Counted from the first letter of the stretch, positions 25,241-33,724 are shown. The stretch: DNA of 64,000 nt from Parapedobacter sp964498395 (GCA_964498395.1 CAZCHE010000014.1:1-64000), one strand, 5' to 3'. Notes: generated by a model from the letters alone, not told the origin. Numbers and translations are program-made.

Positions 25241-26473
25241 CTAATACAATAGATTATCATAAGGATATCGTTCGGTATGTATCTTCACCACAGTATCGTA
25301 GAGCAGTTTCCTGAATTCCTCTACATTGGTTTTATTGACCGCGGAGATAAAGATGGCTGGGCTATTGTGTCGCGCCATCCAGCTACGTTCGAAATCTTCC
25401 AGGGTCACGGGCTTGTCCAGTACAGTATCTTCGGTTCCAGCTTCTAATACGCCCACTTCGGTCTCCTGTCCTCGGTCTCCCGTCTCCGGGCGATAAGCAT
25501 CGATTTTATTAAACACGGTAATCGTCGGCTTGTCCAATGCACCCAAATCTTTCAGGGTCTCGTTGACGGCACGGATATGGTCTTCGAAGCTGGGGTGGGA
25601 GATATCGACCACGTGGACCAGGATATCGGCTTCACGCACTTCATCCAAGGTGGATTTGAAGCATTCCACCAAGTGGTGGGGGAGCTTGCGGATAAACCCA
25701 ACCGTATCGGAGAGGAGAAAGGGCAAGTTGTCGATAACCACCTTGCGCACCGTGGTGTCCAATGTGGCAAACAGTTTGTTTTCCGCAAAGACGTCCGACT
25801 TTGAAATCATGTTCATGATGGTCGACTTACCCACGTTGGTATAACCGACCAGTGCTACGCGGATGAGCTGTGCCCGGTTTTTACGCTGCGTTTCGTTTTG
25901 TCGATCGATCGCCTTTAGCCGCTCTTTCAAGAGGGAAATTTTATTGAGAATCATCCGGCGGTCGCTCTCGATCTGGCTTTCACCCGGCCCCCGCATACCG
26001 ATACCCCCTCGTTGGCGTTCAAGGTGTGTCCACATTCGGGTAAGCCGGGGAAGTAGGTATTGCAACTGGGCGAGCTCGACCTGCGTTTTAGCCTGGGCCG
26101 ATTTCGCTCGCCGGGCAAAGATGTCCAAAATCAAGTTACTGCGGTCAAGAATTTTTACTTTCAGCTCGCGCTCGATGTTGCGCAGCTGCGAAGGGGATAA
26201 TTCATCGTCGAAAACCACAATGTCTATCTCTTCGGCATCAATGTATGATTTTATTTCGTCGAGCTTGCCCGTACCTACAAATGTAGCCCGGTCCGGGTGG
26301 CTGAGTTTCTGGGTAAAGACGTTTTTCACCACGCCCCCGGCGGTATCGACGAGAAAAGCCAATTCTTCTAAATATTCCTGTTCTTTTTCTTCGCTTTCGT
26401 TGGGCAATATGATGCCCACCAAAACAGCGGTTTCAGGTTTTATAGCGGTGTCAAATATCTTTTGCTTTGCCAT
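25241..26473 (-). CDS. hflX: GTPase HflX
   Basis: The 410-residue GTPase binds ribosomes and helps split stalled or stressed ones. The HflX N-terminal domain (about 1-110) is followed by the long helical linker 'QLQYLLPRLTRMWTHLERQRGGIGMRGPGE' (quoted in part). The G domain has G1 'ALVGYTNVGKST', G3 'DTVGF' and G4 'TVFNKIDA', and the usual C-terminus 'RYPYDNLLY' closes the protein. Right after G4 the protein carries 'RPETGDRGQETEVGV', encoded by a heptamer repeat that also occurs in a spacer elsewhere in the window. This looks like an in-frame repeat insertion in a variable loop. Confidence 0.95.
   Translation of the reverse strand: MAKQKIFDTAIKPETAVLVGIILPNESEEKEQEYLEELAFLVDTAGGVVKNVFTQKLSHPDRATFVGTGKLDEIKSYIDAEEIDIVVFDDELSPSQLRNIERELKVKILDRSNLILDIFARRAKSAQAKTQVELAQLQYLLPRLTRMWTHLERQRGGIGMRGPGESQIESDRRMILNKISLLKERLKAIDRQNETQRKNRAQLIRVALVGYTNVGKSTIMNMISKSDVFAENKLFATLDTTVRKVVIDNLPFLLSDTVGFIRKLPHHLVECFKSTLDEVREADILVHVVDISHPSFEDHIRAVNETLKDLGALDKPTITVFNKIDAYRPETGDRGQETEVGVLEAGTEDTVLDKPVTLEDFERSWMARHNSPAIFISAVNKTNVEEFRKLLYDTVVKIHTERYPYDNLLY
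25460..25487. repeat. Heptamer repeat inside hflX
   Basis: On the plus strand GGTCTCC, TGTCCTC, GGTCTCC, CGTCTCC run in phase (25460, 25467, 25474, 25481). The reverse complement (GGAGACG, GGAGACC, GAGGACA, GGAGACC) matches the spacer array at 15607-15641. Four units are 28 nt, so frame is kept only with flanking changes. Confidence 0.7.
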
Positions 26474-26604
26474 GTATCAATGAAAAAATAAAAAGTAAAA
26501 ATGAAAAAAATAGATAACAAATGACGCTTATCACAAGCGGCTTCTACAAAAAGGGGTGTTGTAGTTAGGGTATTACATGGCGTATGCGGTAATTATACAA
26601 AGTG

Positions 26605-26612
26605 CAAAGATA
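26605..26612 (-). promoter_or_regulatory. Possible -7 element TATCTTTG upstream of hflX
   Basis: Read on the minus strand, TATCTTTG fits TAnnTTTG. It lies 132 nt before the hflX start, and no TTG was found at -33, so support is weak. Confidence 0.25.
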
Positions 26613-26639
26613 ACTATTTTCCATGGAAATTCATTGGTC

Positions 26640-27221
26640 TTACCCGTGTATATGCTCTTTCTTCCCATAGGATTTGATGAGCTCGCCCTCAAATTCCAGC
26701 CACGCTTTCCAACGTTTATCCACATCGACATCCGTGGCATACTTTCTTGCGAAATTCAAAAAAGTCGTATAATGATTGGCTTCAGACACCATTAAATCGT
26801 GGTAGAATTTAGCCAATTCTTCATCCTGTATGTTTTGCGATAGTACACGGAAACGCTCGCAACTACGTGCCTCGATCATGGCGGCAAAAAGCAGGCGGTC
26901 AACGAATGCCATATTGCGGCTTCCATCTTTTTTTGAGAACTTCATCAATTGGTTGACATAATCGTCCTTGCGTTCACGTCCTAATGTATACCCGCGTTTT
27001 TTGATAATATCGATCACGAGTTGGAAATGCTGCATCTCTTCGATGGCGATAGCCGTCAGTTCGTGCACTAAGTCCTCGTGTTCGGAGTTATTGGTGATCA
27101 GGGATATCGCATTGGATGCGGCTTTCTGCTCGCACCAAGCATGGTCGGTCAGTATCTCCTCCAGGTTGGTCTCCGCTATATTTGCCCAACGCGGATCTGT
27201 CAGTAATTTGAGTCCAAGCAT
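26640..27221 (-). CDS. miaE: tRNA-(ms2io6A)-hydroxylase-like protein
   Basis: The 193-residue protein is a ferritin-like di-iron protein of the MiaE family: 'LGLKLLTDPRWANIAETNLEEILTDHAWCEQKAA' (N-terminal signature, in part), 'ELTAIAIEEMQHFQLV', 'MIEARSCERFRVL' and 'MVSEANHYTTFL' supply the Glu/His ligands. It hydroxylates the isopentenyl group of modified A37 in tRNA. The frame extends upstream to a TTG, but a TATTTTTG promoter element at 27240-27247 and the conserved MLGLKL start point to 27221. Confidence 0.9.
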   Translation of the reverse strand: MLGLKLLTDPRWANIAETNLEEILTDHAWCEQKAASNAISLITNNSEHEDLVHELTAIAIEEMQHFQLVIDIIKKRGYTLGRERKDDYVNQLMKFSKKDGSRNMAFVDRLLFAAMIEARSCERFRVLSQNIQDEELAKFYHDLMVSEANHYTTFLNFARKYATDVDVDKRWKAWLEFEGELIKSYGKKEHIHG

Positions 27222-27239
27222 ATCGGTATCTCCCTCGTA

Positions 27240-27247
27240 CAAAAATA
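27240..27247 (-). promoter_or_regulatory. Putative -7 element TATTTTTG for miaE
   Basis: An exact minus-strand TAnnTTTG match lies 18 nt before the ATG at 27221, supporting that start. No clear -33 TTG was seen. Confidence 0.4.
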
Positions 27248-27292
27248 GTGATTTTTTCATGACCTGCCTTGTTGGGCAGTTTACCAACCAAC

Positions 27293-27321
27293 AAAAAAGC
27301 CACCTCAGTAAAAAGGTGGCT
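27293..27321 (-). terminator. Terminator of the coiled-coil protein gene
   Basis: On the minus strand AGCCACCT and AGGTGGCT pair around an 8-nt loop and are followed by TTTTTT. It lies 32 nt after the stop of the gene at 27353-27940. Confidence 0.85.
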
Positions 27322-27352
27322 GTTTCGATGCCCTTAGCGGTCGCGCATGTTG

Positions 27353-27940
27353 TTAGATCGCGGCAACTGATGTTGCAGTTTCGTTGATGAGCTTTTCAGC
27401 GCGTTGGATAGACCGCGTGAAATGCTGTGCTGTTTCGTCGATCAATCGTTCTGTTTGGTCATTCGCAGACTTTGCGTATTTTTTCTTGGTGGAGTTGAAT
27501 TTTTTCTCCTCTTTACGTAATGCTGCTTTCAATTGTGCTTGCAAATGAGCAATGCTTTCGTTTTCAAAGGCATCCCGTTGTGCGTGTTTTTCGACGTACA
27601 CGGCTTCTATCTCTTCGATGGCTTTTTTGCTTTCCGCTACCCGAATACCCTTGTCAATGTCTTGTTGGTAGACGCTGATGAAGTATGCTTTTTCGCTTTC
27701 AAGTTCGGCGTGGTTGCCACGACTTTGCCTGATGCGCGCCTCTGCCTGCTCATATTGTGCCCAAAGGATGTCTACATTTGCCCTGTGAAACATGATTTGA
27801 TCCGTGAACGACTTGGTCTCGATTGCTCCGTAAGTGGTTTCTGTACGATTTCCGTTGTCAGAAGTAACCATCGTGTTGTTGGCCATGCTGTTTCCGATTG
27901 CTGCGGCGCTGATGAGTGCACCTAATACTAACGTTTTCAT
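27353..27940 (-). CDS. Exported coiled-coil protein, paralogue A (unknown family)
   Basis: The 195-residue protein has a signal peptide (MKTLVLGALISAAAIGNSMA). An Ala/Glu/Lys/Arg-rich helical region follows from about residue 50 to the end, with heptad-like spacing typical of coiled coils. It has no membrane segment and no cysteine. The core 'QAEARIRQSRGNHAELESEK', 'YQQDIDKGIRVAESKKAI' is shared with the protein at 54313-54768; by hand about 52 of 86 aligned residues are identical. The longer C-terminus (about 150-195) is unique to this copy. The promoter region is also conserved between the two genes. A periplasmic structural or stress protein is a guess, and no function is known. Confidence 0.85.
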   Translation of the reverse strand: MKTLVLGALISAAAIGNSMANNTMVTSDNGNRTETTYGAIETKSFTDQIMFHRANVDILWAQYEQAEARIRQSRGNHAELESEKAYFISVYQQDIDKGIRVAESKKAIEEIEAVYVEKHAQRDAFENESIAHLQAQLKAALRKEEKKFNSTKKKYAKSANDQTERLIDETAQHFTRSIQRAEKLINETATSVAAI

Positions 27941-28010
27941 AATGCTATTTTTTAAAGTTTTTATATGTTGTTTTTTGTTCTCTTAACTATGGATAAGACG
28001 ATGATGGGGC

Positions 28011-28088
28011 AAAAACGTTGCACGGGTATTAGGGGATAATCGACCAACCGGAGGAGACACTCGACAAAACGCCAGCGCATTAGACGAA
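28011..28088 (-). promoter_or_regulatory. Three-repeat regulatory region shared with the paralogue
   Basis: Read on the minus strand the region contains TTCGTCTAA (28088-28080), TTTGTCGAG (28068-28060) and TTGGTCGAT (28047-28039). Then, after 15 nt, comes GTGCAACGTTTTT (28023-28011). Spacings of 20 and 21 nt and the 15-nt gap are identical to those upstream of the paralogue at 54162-54240. This looks like a binding site for a regulator that sits on one face of the helix. No -7 element is clear in this copy. Confidence 0.7.
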
Positions 28089-28204
28089 TGGTGGATTTTG
28101 ATAGACGAAAAGGTCAGCTTGTTTAACGTAAACGTTATGTTAAGAAAGGTTAAATGAAACCGGAATGTAGCAAAAAATCAGTAAATTCGTTCCATAAGGA
28201 AAGG

Positions 28205-28624
28205 ATGGCAATGAAAAACGGATTAGTAGTATATGTGCTTGTGGTCGTGATGGCGATGGTGGGCTGCGAGAAGCAGGCTATACACGGTAGTCCGGAAGAA
28301 GAGGGTCTGCATTTGCAAGCGCTTTATCGCGAAATCGATTCGTTGGCTAACTTGTACCCCTGTGACAACCCCTCGGAATGGGCGTTTGTACCCATCGGTG
28401 ATAAGCCCTGCGGTGGGCCAGCGGGATACATTGCTTATTCGACCCAGCTAAATACCGCTGATTTCCTAAACAAGGCGGAGCTATACACCAACCTCCAACG
28501 GGAATACAATATCAAGTGGGATGTGATATCTGACTGTATGTATGTTACCCCGCCAAGCTACGTGGTCTGTGAGAATGGAAAAGCAAAATTGATTTGGGAG
28601 GATGTTGAGGTAGAAAGGGAGTAG
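28205..28624 (+). CDS. Four-cysteine lipoprotein, paralogue A
   Basis: The 139-residue protein starts MAMKNGLVVYV and has a lipobox MAMVGC, so it is a predicted lipoprotein. Mature cysteines fall in PCDNPSEW, KPCGGPAGYIAY, SDCMYVTPP and YVVCENGKAKL. The protein at 30792-31199 has the same order (PC..EW, CG..YIAY, NCMPY, VVCEDGKA), so the four likely form disulfides in a conserved small fold. The family is not recognised. An upstream in-frame ATG at 28154 is less likely because it would precede the signal peptide with a polar extension. Confidence 0.75.
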   Translation: MAMKNGLVVYVLVVVMAMVGCEKQAIHGSPEEEGLHLQALYREIDSLANLYPCDNPSEWAFVPIGDKPCGGPAGYIAYSTQLNTADFLNKAELYTNLQREYNIKWDVISDCMYVTPPSYVVCENGKAKLIWEDVEVERE

Positions 28625-28650
28625 TCGCTGCCTGTACTGGTAGCGGTTAC

Positions 28651-30756
28651 CTAAGAAATCTTTTCCCAGCTAATCCCCGGTTCGCTGCGGGTGATATAAG
28701 CCCGAATCAACGCATGCTCGGGCTTTTCTAATGAAGGGTCATCTTTGAAGAGTTCGATCACGCTGTTACGGACTTCGTTCAATAACGCTTGGTCTGTAGT
28801 GAGGTCGGCTAATTTGAGATCGAGTACACCACTTTGCTGCGTACCTGCGATATCACCGGGTCCACGGAGTTGTAAATCCACTTCGGCGATTTCAAAGCCA
28901 TCATTGGTCCGTACCATGGTTTCTAACCGTAGTTTGCTCTCCTTACCGAGTTTGCTGCCGGACATGAGGATGCAGTAAGACTGTTCTGCTCCCCGACCTA
29001 CGCGCCCGCGCAGCTGGTGTAATTGGGATAGTCCAAAACGCTCTGCATTCTCAATGACCATTACCGAAGCATTGGGTACGTCTACACCGACCTCAATCAC
29101 AGTGGTGGCGACCATGATTTGTGTTTCCTTCTTGATGAACCGCTGCATTTCCAATTCTTTTTCTTTTACGGGCATCTTACCATGGACAATACTGATTTGA
29201 TATTGGGGTCTAGGAAATTCGGCAAGCAAGGTATCCAATCCTGCCTCGAGGTAAAGCAAATCCATCTTTTCGCTTTCCTTGATGAGCGGATACACGATAT
29301 ACACCTGTCTCCCCTTGGCAATTTCCTCTTTCATGAAACCGAACATCCGCAACCGACTATTTTCATACAGATGCAGGGTTTTGATCGGTTTACGACCTGC
29401 TGGCAGTTCGTCGATAACCGAGATGTCCAGGTCACCGTATAATGTCATGGCCAATGTACGGGGTATCGGCGTGGCCGTCATGACCAGCATGTGTGGGGGG
29501 ATGCTGTTTTTGCGCCATAGCTTGGCCCGCTGCTCTACGCCGAAGCGATGTTGTTCGTCGATGACGACAAATCCCAGGCTTTTGAACTTGACATGGTCTT
29601 CAATCAGCGCATGGGTACCGACAAGGATGTCTAGCGAACCATCTTCGAGCTGGGCATGAATGATTTTCCGATTTTTTTTTGGGGTCGAACCCGTCAGCAA
29701 TTGGACGGACGCCAGGTCTTTACCCAATAATTTCGTGATGCTGTGGTAGTGCTGCTGGGCCAGAATCTCAGTGGGCGCCATCAGGCAGGCTTGGTAACCG
29801 TTATCTACCGCGAGTAGCATGCTCATCAGCGCCACGACGGTTTTACCACTTCCGACATCGCCCTGCACCAGCCTATTCAGCTGTGCGCCGGAGACGGTGT
29901 CTCTGCGAATCTCCTTGACCACGCGCTTTTGGGCGTTGGTCAGGGAAAAAGGTAACTGTTCGTTGTAAAATGTATTGAACTTATCGCCCACGATGTCAAA
30001 GCGATGCCCCTTGTATTTCCGGGTATTCAAAAGTTTGTTTTTCAAAAGCTTGACTTGGATGAAGAACAATTCGTCAAACTTGAGCCGATGGATGGCACGT
30101 GAGAGTTCCTGCTGGTCGCGGGGAAAATGGATGGCCACCAGTGCTTGGGGCAACGGCATTAATCCATGTTTCTGCAGCAGGTATTCTGGGAGTTCCTCCG
30201 CGAATTGTTGGCCAATGCTATTCAGCATTGCTACCTGCAATTTTTGTATTCCGCGGCTATCCAACGAAAATTTCTTTAACTTCTCGGTAGAGCTGTATAC
30301 CGGTTGGAGGCTCATGTTGCCCGTGTTTTTGGCACTGGGATTATATAGCTCCATCTCCGGATGTGTGATAGACAATTGGTTGTTGAATACATTGGGCTTA
30401 CCATAGCTGATGTAAGCGGCTCCGACCTGGAGGGATCTCTTTAGCCAACCGATGCTTTGGAACCATACCAACTCCATTGAACCGGTGTCGTCCTTGAAGT
30501 GCCCCACCAATCGCTTAGCTTTACGCTCGCCCACTTCTTCGAGGTGCACCAACCGCCCGATGATCTGTGCTGCGGGCATATCTGGCTGCAACTGCTTGAT
30601 CTTGTGAAATTGGGTACGGTCGATATACCGGAAAGGGTAATGTCTGAGCAGATCGCCAAACGTGTGCACGCCCAGTTCGCTCTTCATCACCTCCGCCCGC
30701 GCAGGGCCTACGCCCTTGAGGTATTCGATGGGTGTTATGGTACTTAATTCAGCCAT
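28651..30756 (-). CDS. recG: ATP-dependent DNA helicase RecG
   Basis: The 701-residue helicase remodels stalled forks and Holliday junctions. The N-terminal wedge (OB-fold) domain is followed by the SF2 core: Walker A 'LVQGDVGSGKTVVALM', 'DEQHRFGVEQR' (DEQH box) and 'MTATPIPRTLAMTLYGDLD'. The C-terminal helicase lobe has 'VATTVIEVGVDVPNASVMVIENAERFGLSQLHQLRGRVGRG' (quoted in pieces). The TRG motif region follows. Length is normal for RecG. Confidence 0.97.
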   Translation of the reverse strand: MAELSTITPIEYLKGVGPARAEVMKSELGVHTFGDLLRHYPFRYIDRTQFHKIKQLQPDMPAAQIIGRLVHLEEVGERKAKRLVGHFKDDTGSMELVWFQSIGWLKRSLQVGAAYISYGKPNVFNNQLSITHPEMELYNPSAKNTGNMSLQPVYSSTEKLKKFSLDSRGIQKLQVAMLNSIGQQFAEELPEYLLQKHGLMPLPQALVAIHFPRDQQELSRAIHRLKFDELFFIQVKLLKNKLLNTRKYKGHRFDIVGDKFNTFYNEQLPFSLTNAQKRVVKEIRRDTVSGAQLNRLVQGDVGSGKTVVALMSMLLAVDNGYQACLMAPTEILAQQHYHSITKLLGKDLASVQLLTGSTPKKNRKIIHAQLEDGSLDILVGTHALIEDHVKFKSLGFVVIDEQHRFGVEQRAKLWRKNSIPPHMLVMTATPIPRTLAMTLYGDLDISVIDELPAGRKPIKTLHLYENSRLRMFGFMKEEIAKGRQVYIVYPLIKESEKMDLLYLEAGLDTLLAEFPRPQYQISIVHGKMPVKEKELEMQRFIKKETQIMVATTVIEVGVDVPNASVMVIENAERFGLSQLHQLRGRVGRGAEQSYCILMSGSKLGKESKLRLETMVRTNDGFEIAEVDLQLRGPGDIAGTQQSGVLDLKLADLTTDQALLNEVRNSVIELFKDDPSLEKPEHALIRAYITRSEPGISWEKIS

Positions 30757-30791
30757 TAATCAATGGCTAAAATAAGAAAAAAAGCCTGCTT

Positions 30792-31199
30792 CTATTGGTT
30801 TTCGAATGGCTCGAATTCGACGATAGCCTTGCCGTCCTCACATACCACGCCAAGGGGTTTACGATAGGGCATACAATTGATGACTGGGGCCATGATCGGG
30901 CCGTAGATTTCGACCACTTGGTGGTAGTCAGCAATGCGGGATTGCAGCCGTTTTTTATCGACACTTTCATGGTAGGCGATATAGGAGCGACCACAGATGG
31001 TCTGGATTTCCGTGATTTCCCATTCCTTGGCATCGGTGCAGGGCACGGGATTGGCTAAAGCGAGGATGGCTTCGTATTTTTCAGCCGCCAGCTTGCCGAG
31101 CGTTTCGGCATTGAGATCGGCGTATGGATTTTTGGCTTTCTCGCAGCTTATCGCAATGATGGCGACGATGAAGAGGGTCAATAGGGCTGTTCTTTTCAT
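30792..31199 (-). CDS. Four-cysteine lipoprotein, paralogue B
   Basis: The 135-residue protein has a signal peptide with lipobox AIISC-type 'IIAISC' (Cys19). It shares the pattern PC..xEWxI, CGRSYIAYHES, NCMPYRKP, GVVCEDGKAIVEFE with the lipoprotein at 28205-28624 on the other side of recG. No known family was recognised. It lies 35 nt before recG on the same strand and may be co-transcribed with it. Confidence 0.8.
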   Translation of the reverse strand: MKRTALLTLFIVAIIAISCEKAKNPYADLNAETLGKLAAEKYEAILALANPVPCTDAKEWEITEIQTICGRSYIAYHESVDKKRLQSRIADYHQVVEIYGPIMAPVINCMPYRKPLGVVCEDGKAIVEFEPFENQ

Positions 31200-31251
31200 G
31201 GTTGGGTGTTAGTATGGTTTACCTAGCTTAACGAGAAGGCACAGCCAAACG

Positions 31252-32154
31252 CTACATCCGCCTCGTGAACACCCATTTTTGGACAAACCCCCAGTTGAAT
31301 AGGAACACGGCAATCATTAACACCAAGTAAGCCAATAACTGATAGGTATTAATACTTTCATGGAAATACAGGATCGCTACGGCAAATGCAATGATGGGAT
31401 TGATGTATATCAGGATACCCACAGTAGACGACGAGATGCCATTCAGTGCATACATACTCATGTATAGCGGGATGATGGTAAAAATGACGGCGATGATCAC
31501 TATATTGAACCAGAATTTGGGGTCAAGGGGCAGCGGGTGTTGTTGCCATAAGAGGAAAGGTAAGATCATCAAGCTGCATATGGTAAGTTGTATCGCCAGT
31601 ACATTCAACTTATCTACTTGCTGGATGATTCGTTGAGTAACCAAATAGAGTGCATATAGCGAGGCAATGCCCACCGACCAGCACACCTCTAGAAACGAGC
31701 CACGTGCCAGCATGGCCACACTGATGAACGCAATACCAATACTGATTTTTTTGATCGTTGATAAGCCCTCTTTGAGAATGAGGAATCCGGCCAATGTGGT
31801 CAGTAGGGGGCAGACTAAATAGGCAAAGGCAGCCGACTGAATGCTTACATGATTTACGGCATAGATAAATGTAAACCAATTACCCATGATCAGCAATGAG
31901 GCGGCAAGTGTAAGCCACGATAGCCGCTTCCGTTGCTGCTGAGGTAACTGCTTAACGTGTGTGATATCGGTCAGTAACTGCCGTTTACGAAAAACCAATA
32001 TGAATAGCCAAACCAAGATGACCGATACGAAAATCCGGTAATAGAGGATATCTTCAGATGGCCACTCTTTGATTTCACGTAGCGGAATGGACATAAAGCC
32101 CCAAAGTGCAGCCGCAAAAAAGGCTGCAGAGAAATATTTCAGGCGTCCTTGCAT
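31252..32154 (-). CDS. EamA/DMT family transporter (RarD-like)
   Basis: The 300-residue protein has ten hydrophobic segments arranged as two EamA repeats of five. 'FFAAALWGFMSIPLRE' at the start of the first and 'YMSMYALNGISSSTVGILIYINPIIAFAVAILYFHE' (in part) in the second are typical. Drug/metabolite transporters export small metabolites, but the substrate is not predictable. It starts 3 nt after the ridA stop. Confidence 0.9.
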   Translation of the reverse strand: MQGRLKYFSAAFFAAALWGFMSIPLREIKEWPSEDILYYRIFVSVILVWLFILVFRKRQLLTDITHVKQLPQQQRKRLSWLTLAASLLIMGNWFTFIYAVNHVSIQSAAFAYLVCPLLTTLAGFLILKEGLSTIKKISIGIAFISVAMLARGSFLEVCWSVGIASLYALYLVTQRIIQQVDKLNVLAIQLTICSLMILPFLLWQQHPLPLDPKFWFNIVIIAVIFTIIPLYMSMYALNGISSSTVGILIYINPIIAFAVAILYFHESINTYQLLAYLVLMIAVFLFNWGFVQKWVFTRRM

Positions 32155-32157
32155 GTT

Positions 32158-32547
32158 TTACGCTTTCCAGGCGATGACAGAGATTTCGACGTTGACGTTC
32201 TTGGGCAATCCAGCTACGGCTACGGTTTCACGAGCCGGGGCATGTTCGGTAAAGTATTCGCCATATACGGCGTTTACCGCTGCGAAATCATTCATGTCGC
32301 GCAGGAAAATGGTGGTCTTGACGACATCACCAAATGTATAGCCGGCGGCATCCAAGACTGCTCCGAGGTTTTTCATCACTTGCTGAGCTTCGTCAGCCAA
32401 GGTGCCCTGTACGAGTTCACCGGTTTCCGGTAAAAGGGGGATTTGGCCCGATACATATAGCGTATTGCCCGCTTTGACGGCTTGGTTGTAGGGGCCGATG
32501 GGCGCCGGTGCGTTTGGGGTGTTGATGATTGTTTTTGTTATAGACAT
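32158..32547 (-). CDS. ridA: RidA family reactive intermediate deaminase
   Basis: The 129-residue protein matches RidA: 'APAPIGPYNQAVKAGNTLYVSGQIPL', 'VKTTIFLRDMNDFAAVN', 'PARETVAVAGLPKNVNVEISVIA' (quoted in part). The conserved Arg of PARxTV is present. It hydrolyses enamine/imine intermediates formed by PLP enzymes, including serine/threonine dehydratases. A longer frame exists, but MSITKTI at 32547 is the normal start. An EamA transporter follows within 3 nt. Confidence 0.95.
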   Translation of the reverse strand: MSITKTIINTPNAPAPIGPYNQAVKAGNTLYVSGQIPLLPETGELVQGTLADEAQQVMKNLGAVLDAAGYTFGDVVKTTIFLRDMNDFAAVNAVYGEYFTEHAPARETVAVAGLPKNVNVEISVIAWKA

Positions 32548-32587
32548 AGTGATATGAGAAATTAAAAATGGTATCGTCGGCTCAATG

Positions 32588-32728
32588 TCAACTGAAAAAA
32601 AGGCTTTCCACAATCTTGTAAATAATGGCCAATAGGAATAGGATCATCGCCGTCCAATTAATGGCGTGCATAACCCGCAGGTTAAAGCTATTGGGTCTAT
32701 TGGAGTCCTTTTTTCGGAAAAAGTACAT
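32588..32728 (-). CDS. DUF6728 small membrane protein
   Basis: This 46-residue gene reads MYFFRKKDSNRPNSFNLRVM, then a hydrophobic segment 'TAMILFLLAIIYKIV' near 27-41. It matches the small Bacteroidota family DUF6728, which has the same MYFFRKK start and single C-terminal membrane helix. Its function is unknown. It lies 40 nt before ridA on the same strand and follows the terminator of the JmjC-like gene. Confidence 0.75.
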   Translation of the reverse strand: MYFFRKKDSNRPNSFNLRVMHAINWTAMILFLLAIIYKIVESLFFS

Positions 32729-32742
32729 GATGCTACGAAGTT

Positions 32743-32782
32743 AAAAAAAAGCCATCCCGAAAGCAACTGTTTCAGGATGGCC
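32743..32782 (-). terminator. Terminator of the JmjC-like gene
   Basis: On the minus strand GCCATCC and GGATGGC pair around a partly self-complementary loop (TGAAAC/GTTGCTTTC region) and are followed by eight T residues. Confidence 0.85.
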
Positions 32783-32805
32783 CTTTTCTTTCGGATATGG
32801 AAAAA

Positions 32806-33672
32806 CTACTTGACCTTCCTGAGTGCTTTTTCAGCACGCTTATTGGCTTCGCTGATTTTGTAGTTAAACCAGCGATCTTTAAAAATCTTGCGCATGGTAT
32901 TATCGAAGTGTCGGGTGATGACCAAATTCCGGAATCCACGCCATTTGTCATATACCCTAGACGGTAATGCCCTTACACTAATGGAATACCCCTCGGTGAC
33001 ATACTGAATATAATGCCACCATCCTGATGGCATAAACAGGGTCTCTCCGGGATGAATCTCCGCCTCGTAACCGTTCAGATAACGCAATGCCGGGAATTTT
33101 TCGAAATCGGGGTTTTTGATGCTGGCAATGCTATGGAAGTTGTATGGCAATTTGTACATCAAGTCAGACTGATCTAACGGGAAAAGCCATATCTTCTTGA
33201 TCCCCTTGTATTGGGTGATAAACACGTGCGACATGTCGATGTCAAAGTGGTTACGCGTGCTGGACCCTTCTCCTCCAAAAAACAAATAAGGCAACCATTG
33301 CAATACCTTGCCTCCCGTGACGTCATTGTATATCAGGTCTTCGTTCAATTCTGGTTTGAGTTTCATCAGATTGAACAGGAAAATACGCAGGTCGGTCGGT
33401 TCACGCTCGATCAAGTCGAGGTACTCAGCAAATTTCATTTTGGCGACTGGGGCGCTAGCGGCCCGGTCATTTGACGCATCCTCTTTCCCGTGTAAGGAAA
33501 TTATGCTATCTCCGGCTATTTCCTTGAAATAGTCATAATTCCATTTAGTCCATGCCGGACTATCCTTGCTGACAAAATCGTCCATCACCACAGGAACACC
33601 ATTATTCAGGTGGTTCTTAATGAAATCAGCCGAACTTATCCCAGAGATTTTTTCTACTTTCTTTAGTTGCAC
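32806..33672 (-). CDS. JmjC/cupin-8-like Fe(II)/2-oxoglutarate dioxygenase
   Basis: The 288-residue protein has the cupin-8/JmjC fold signature. The facial triad is visible as His142-x-Asp144 in NHFDID and His220 in GWWHYIQ. Lys160 in 'GIKKIWLFP' fits the 2-oxoglutarate contact region. The N-terminal 'GVPVVMDDFVSKDSPAWTKW' is also typical. Relatives hydroxylate proteins (FIH, ribosomal oxygenases) or small molecules, and the substrate is not known. It has its own terminator and promoter-like element. Confidence 0.88.
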   Translation of the reverse strand: MQLKKVEKISGISSADFIKNHLNNGVPVVMDDFVSKDSPAWTKWNYDYFKEIAGDSIISLHGKEDASNDRAASAPVAKMKFAEYLDLIEREPTDLRIFLFNLMKLKPELNEDLIYNDVTGGKVLQWLPYLFFGGEGSSTRNHFDIDMSHVFITQYKGIKKIWLFPLDQSDLMYKLPYNFHSIASIKNPDFEKFPALRYLNGYEAEIHPGETLFMPSGWWHYIQYVTEGYSISVRALPSRVYDKWRGFRNLVITRHFDNTMRKIFKDRWFNYKISEANKRAEKALRKVK

Positions 33673-33716
33673 GACTTTAATATCTTTGTAAACGAACTGT
33701 TAAATTGCTTTTAATG

Positions 33717-33724
33717 CAAACTTA
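33717..33724 (-). promoter_or_regulatory. Putative -7 element TAAGTTTG for the JmjC-like gene
   Basis: An exact minus-strand TAnnTTTG match lies 44 nt before the ATG at 33672. The surrounding 33673-33893 spacer holds no gene. CATTTGCAT occurs twice, near 33734 and 33766. Confidence 0.4.

Noticed and set aside
25028..25252. Plus-strand frame over the lipB start and the heptamer spacer
   Set aside because: It is antisense to the N-terminal part of lipB. The spacer part is explained by heptamer repeats.
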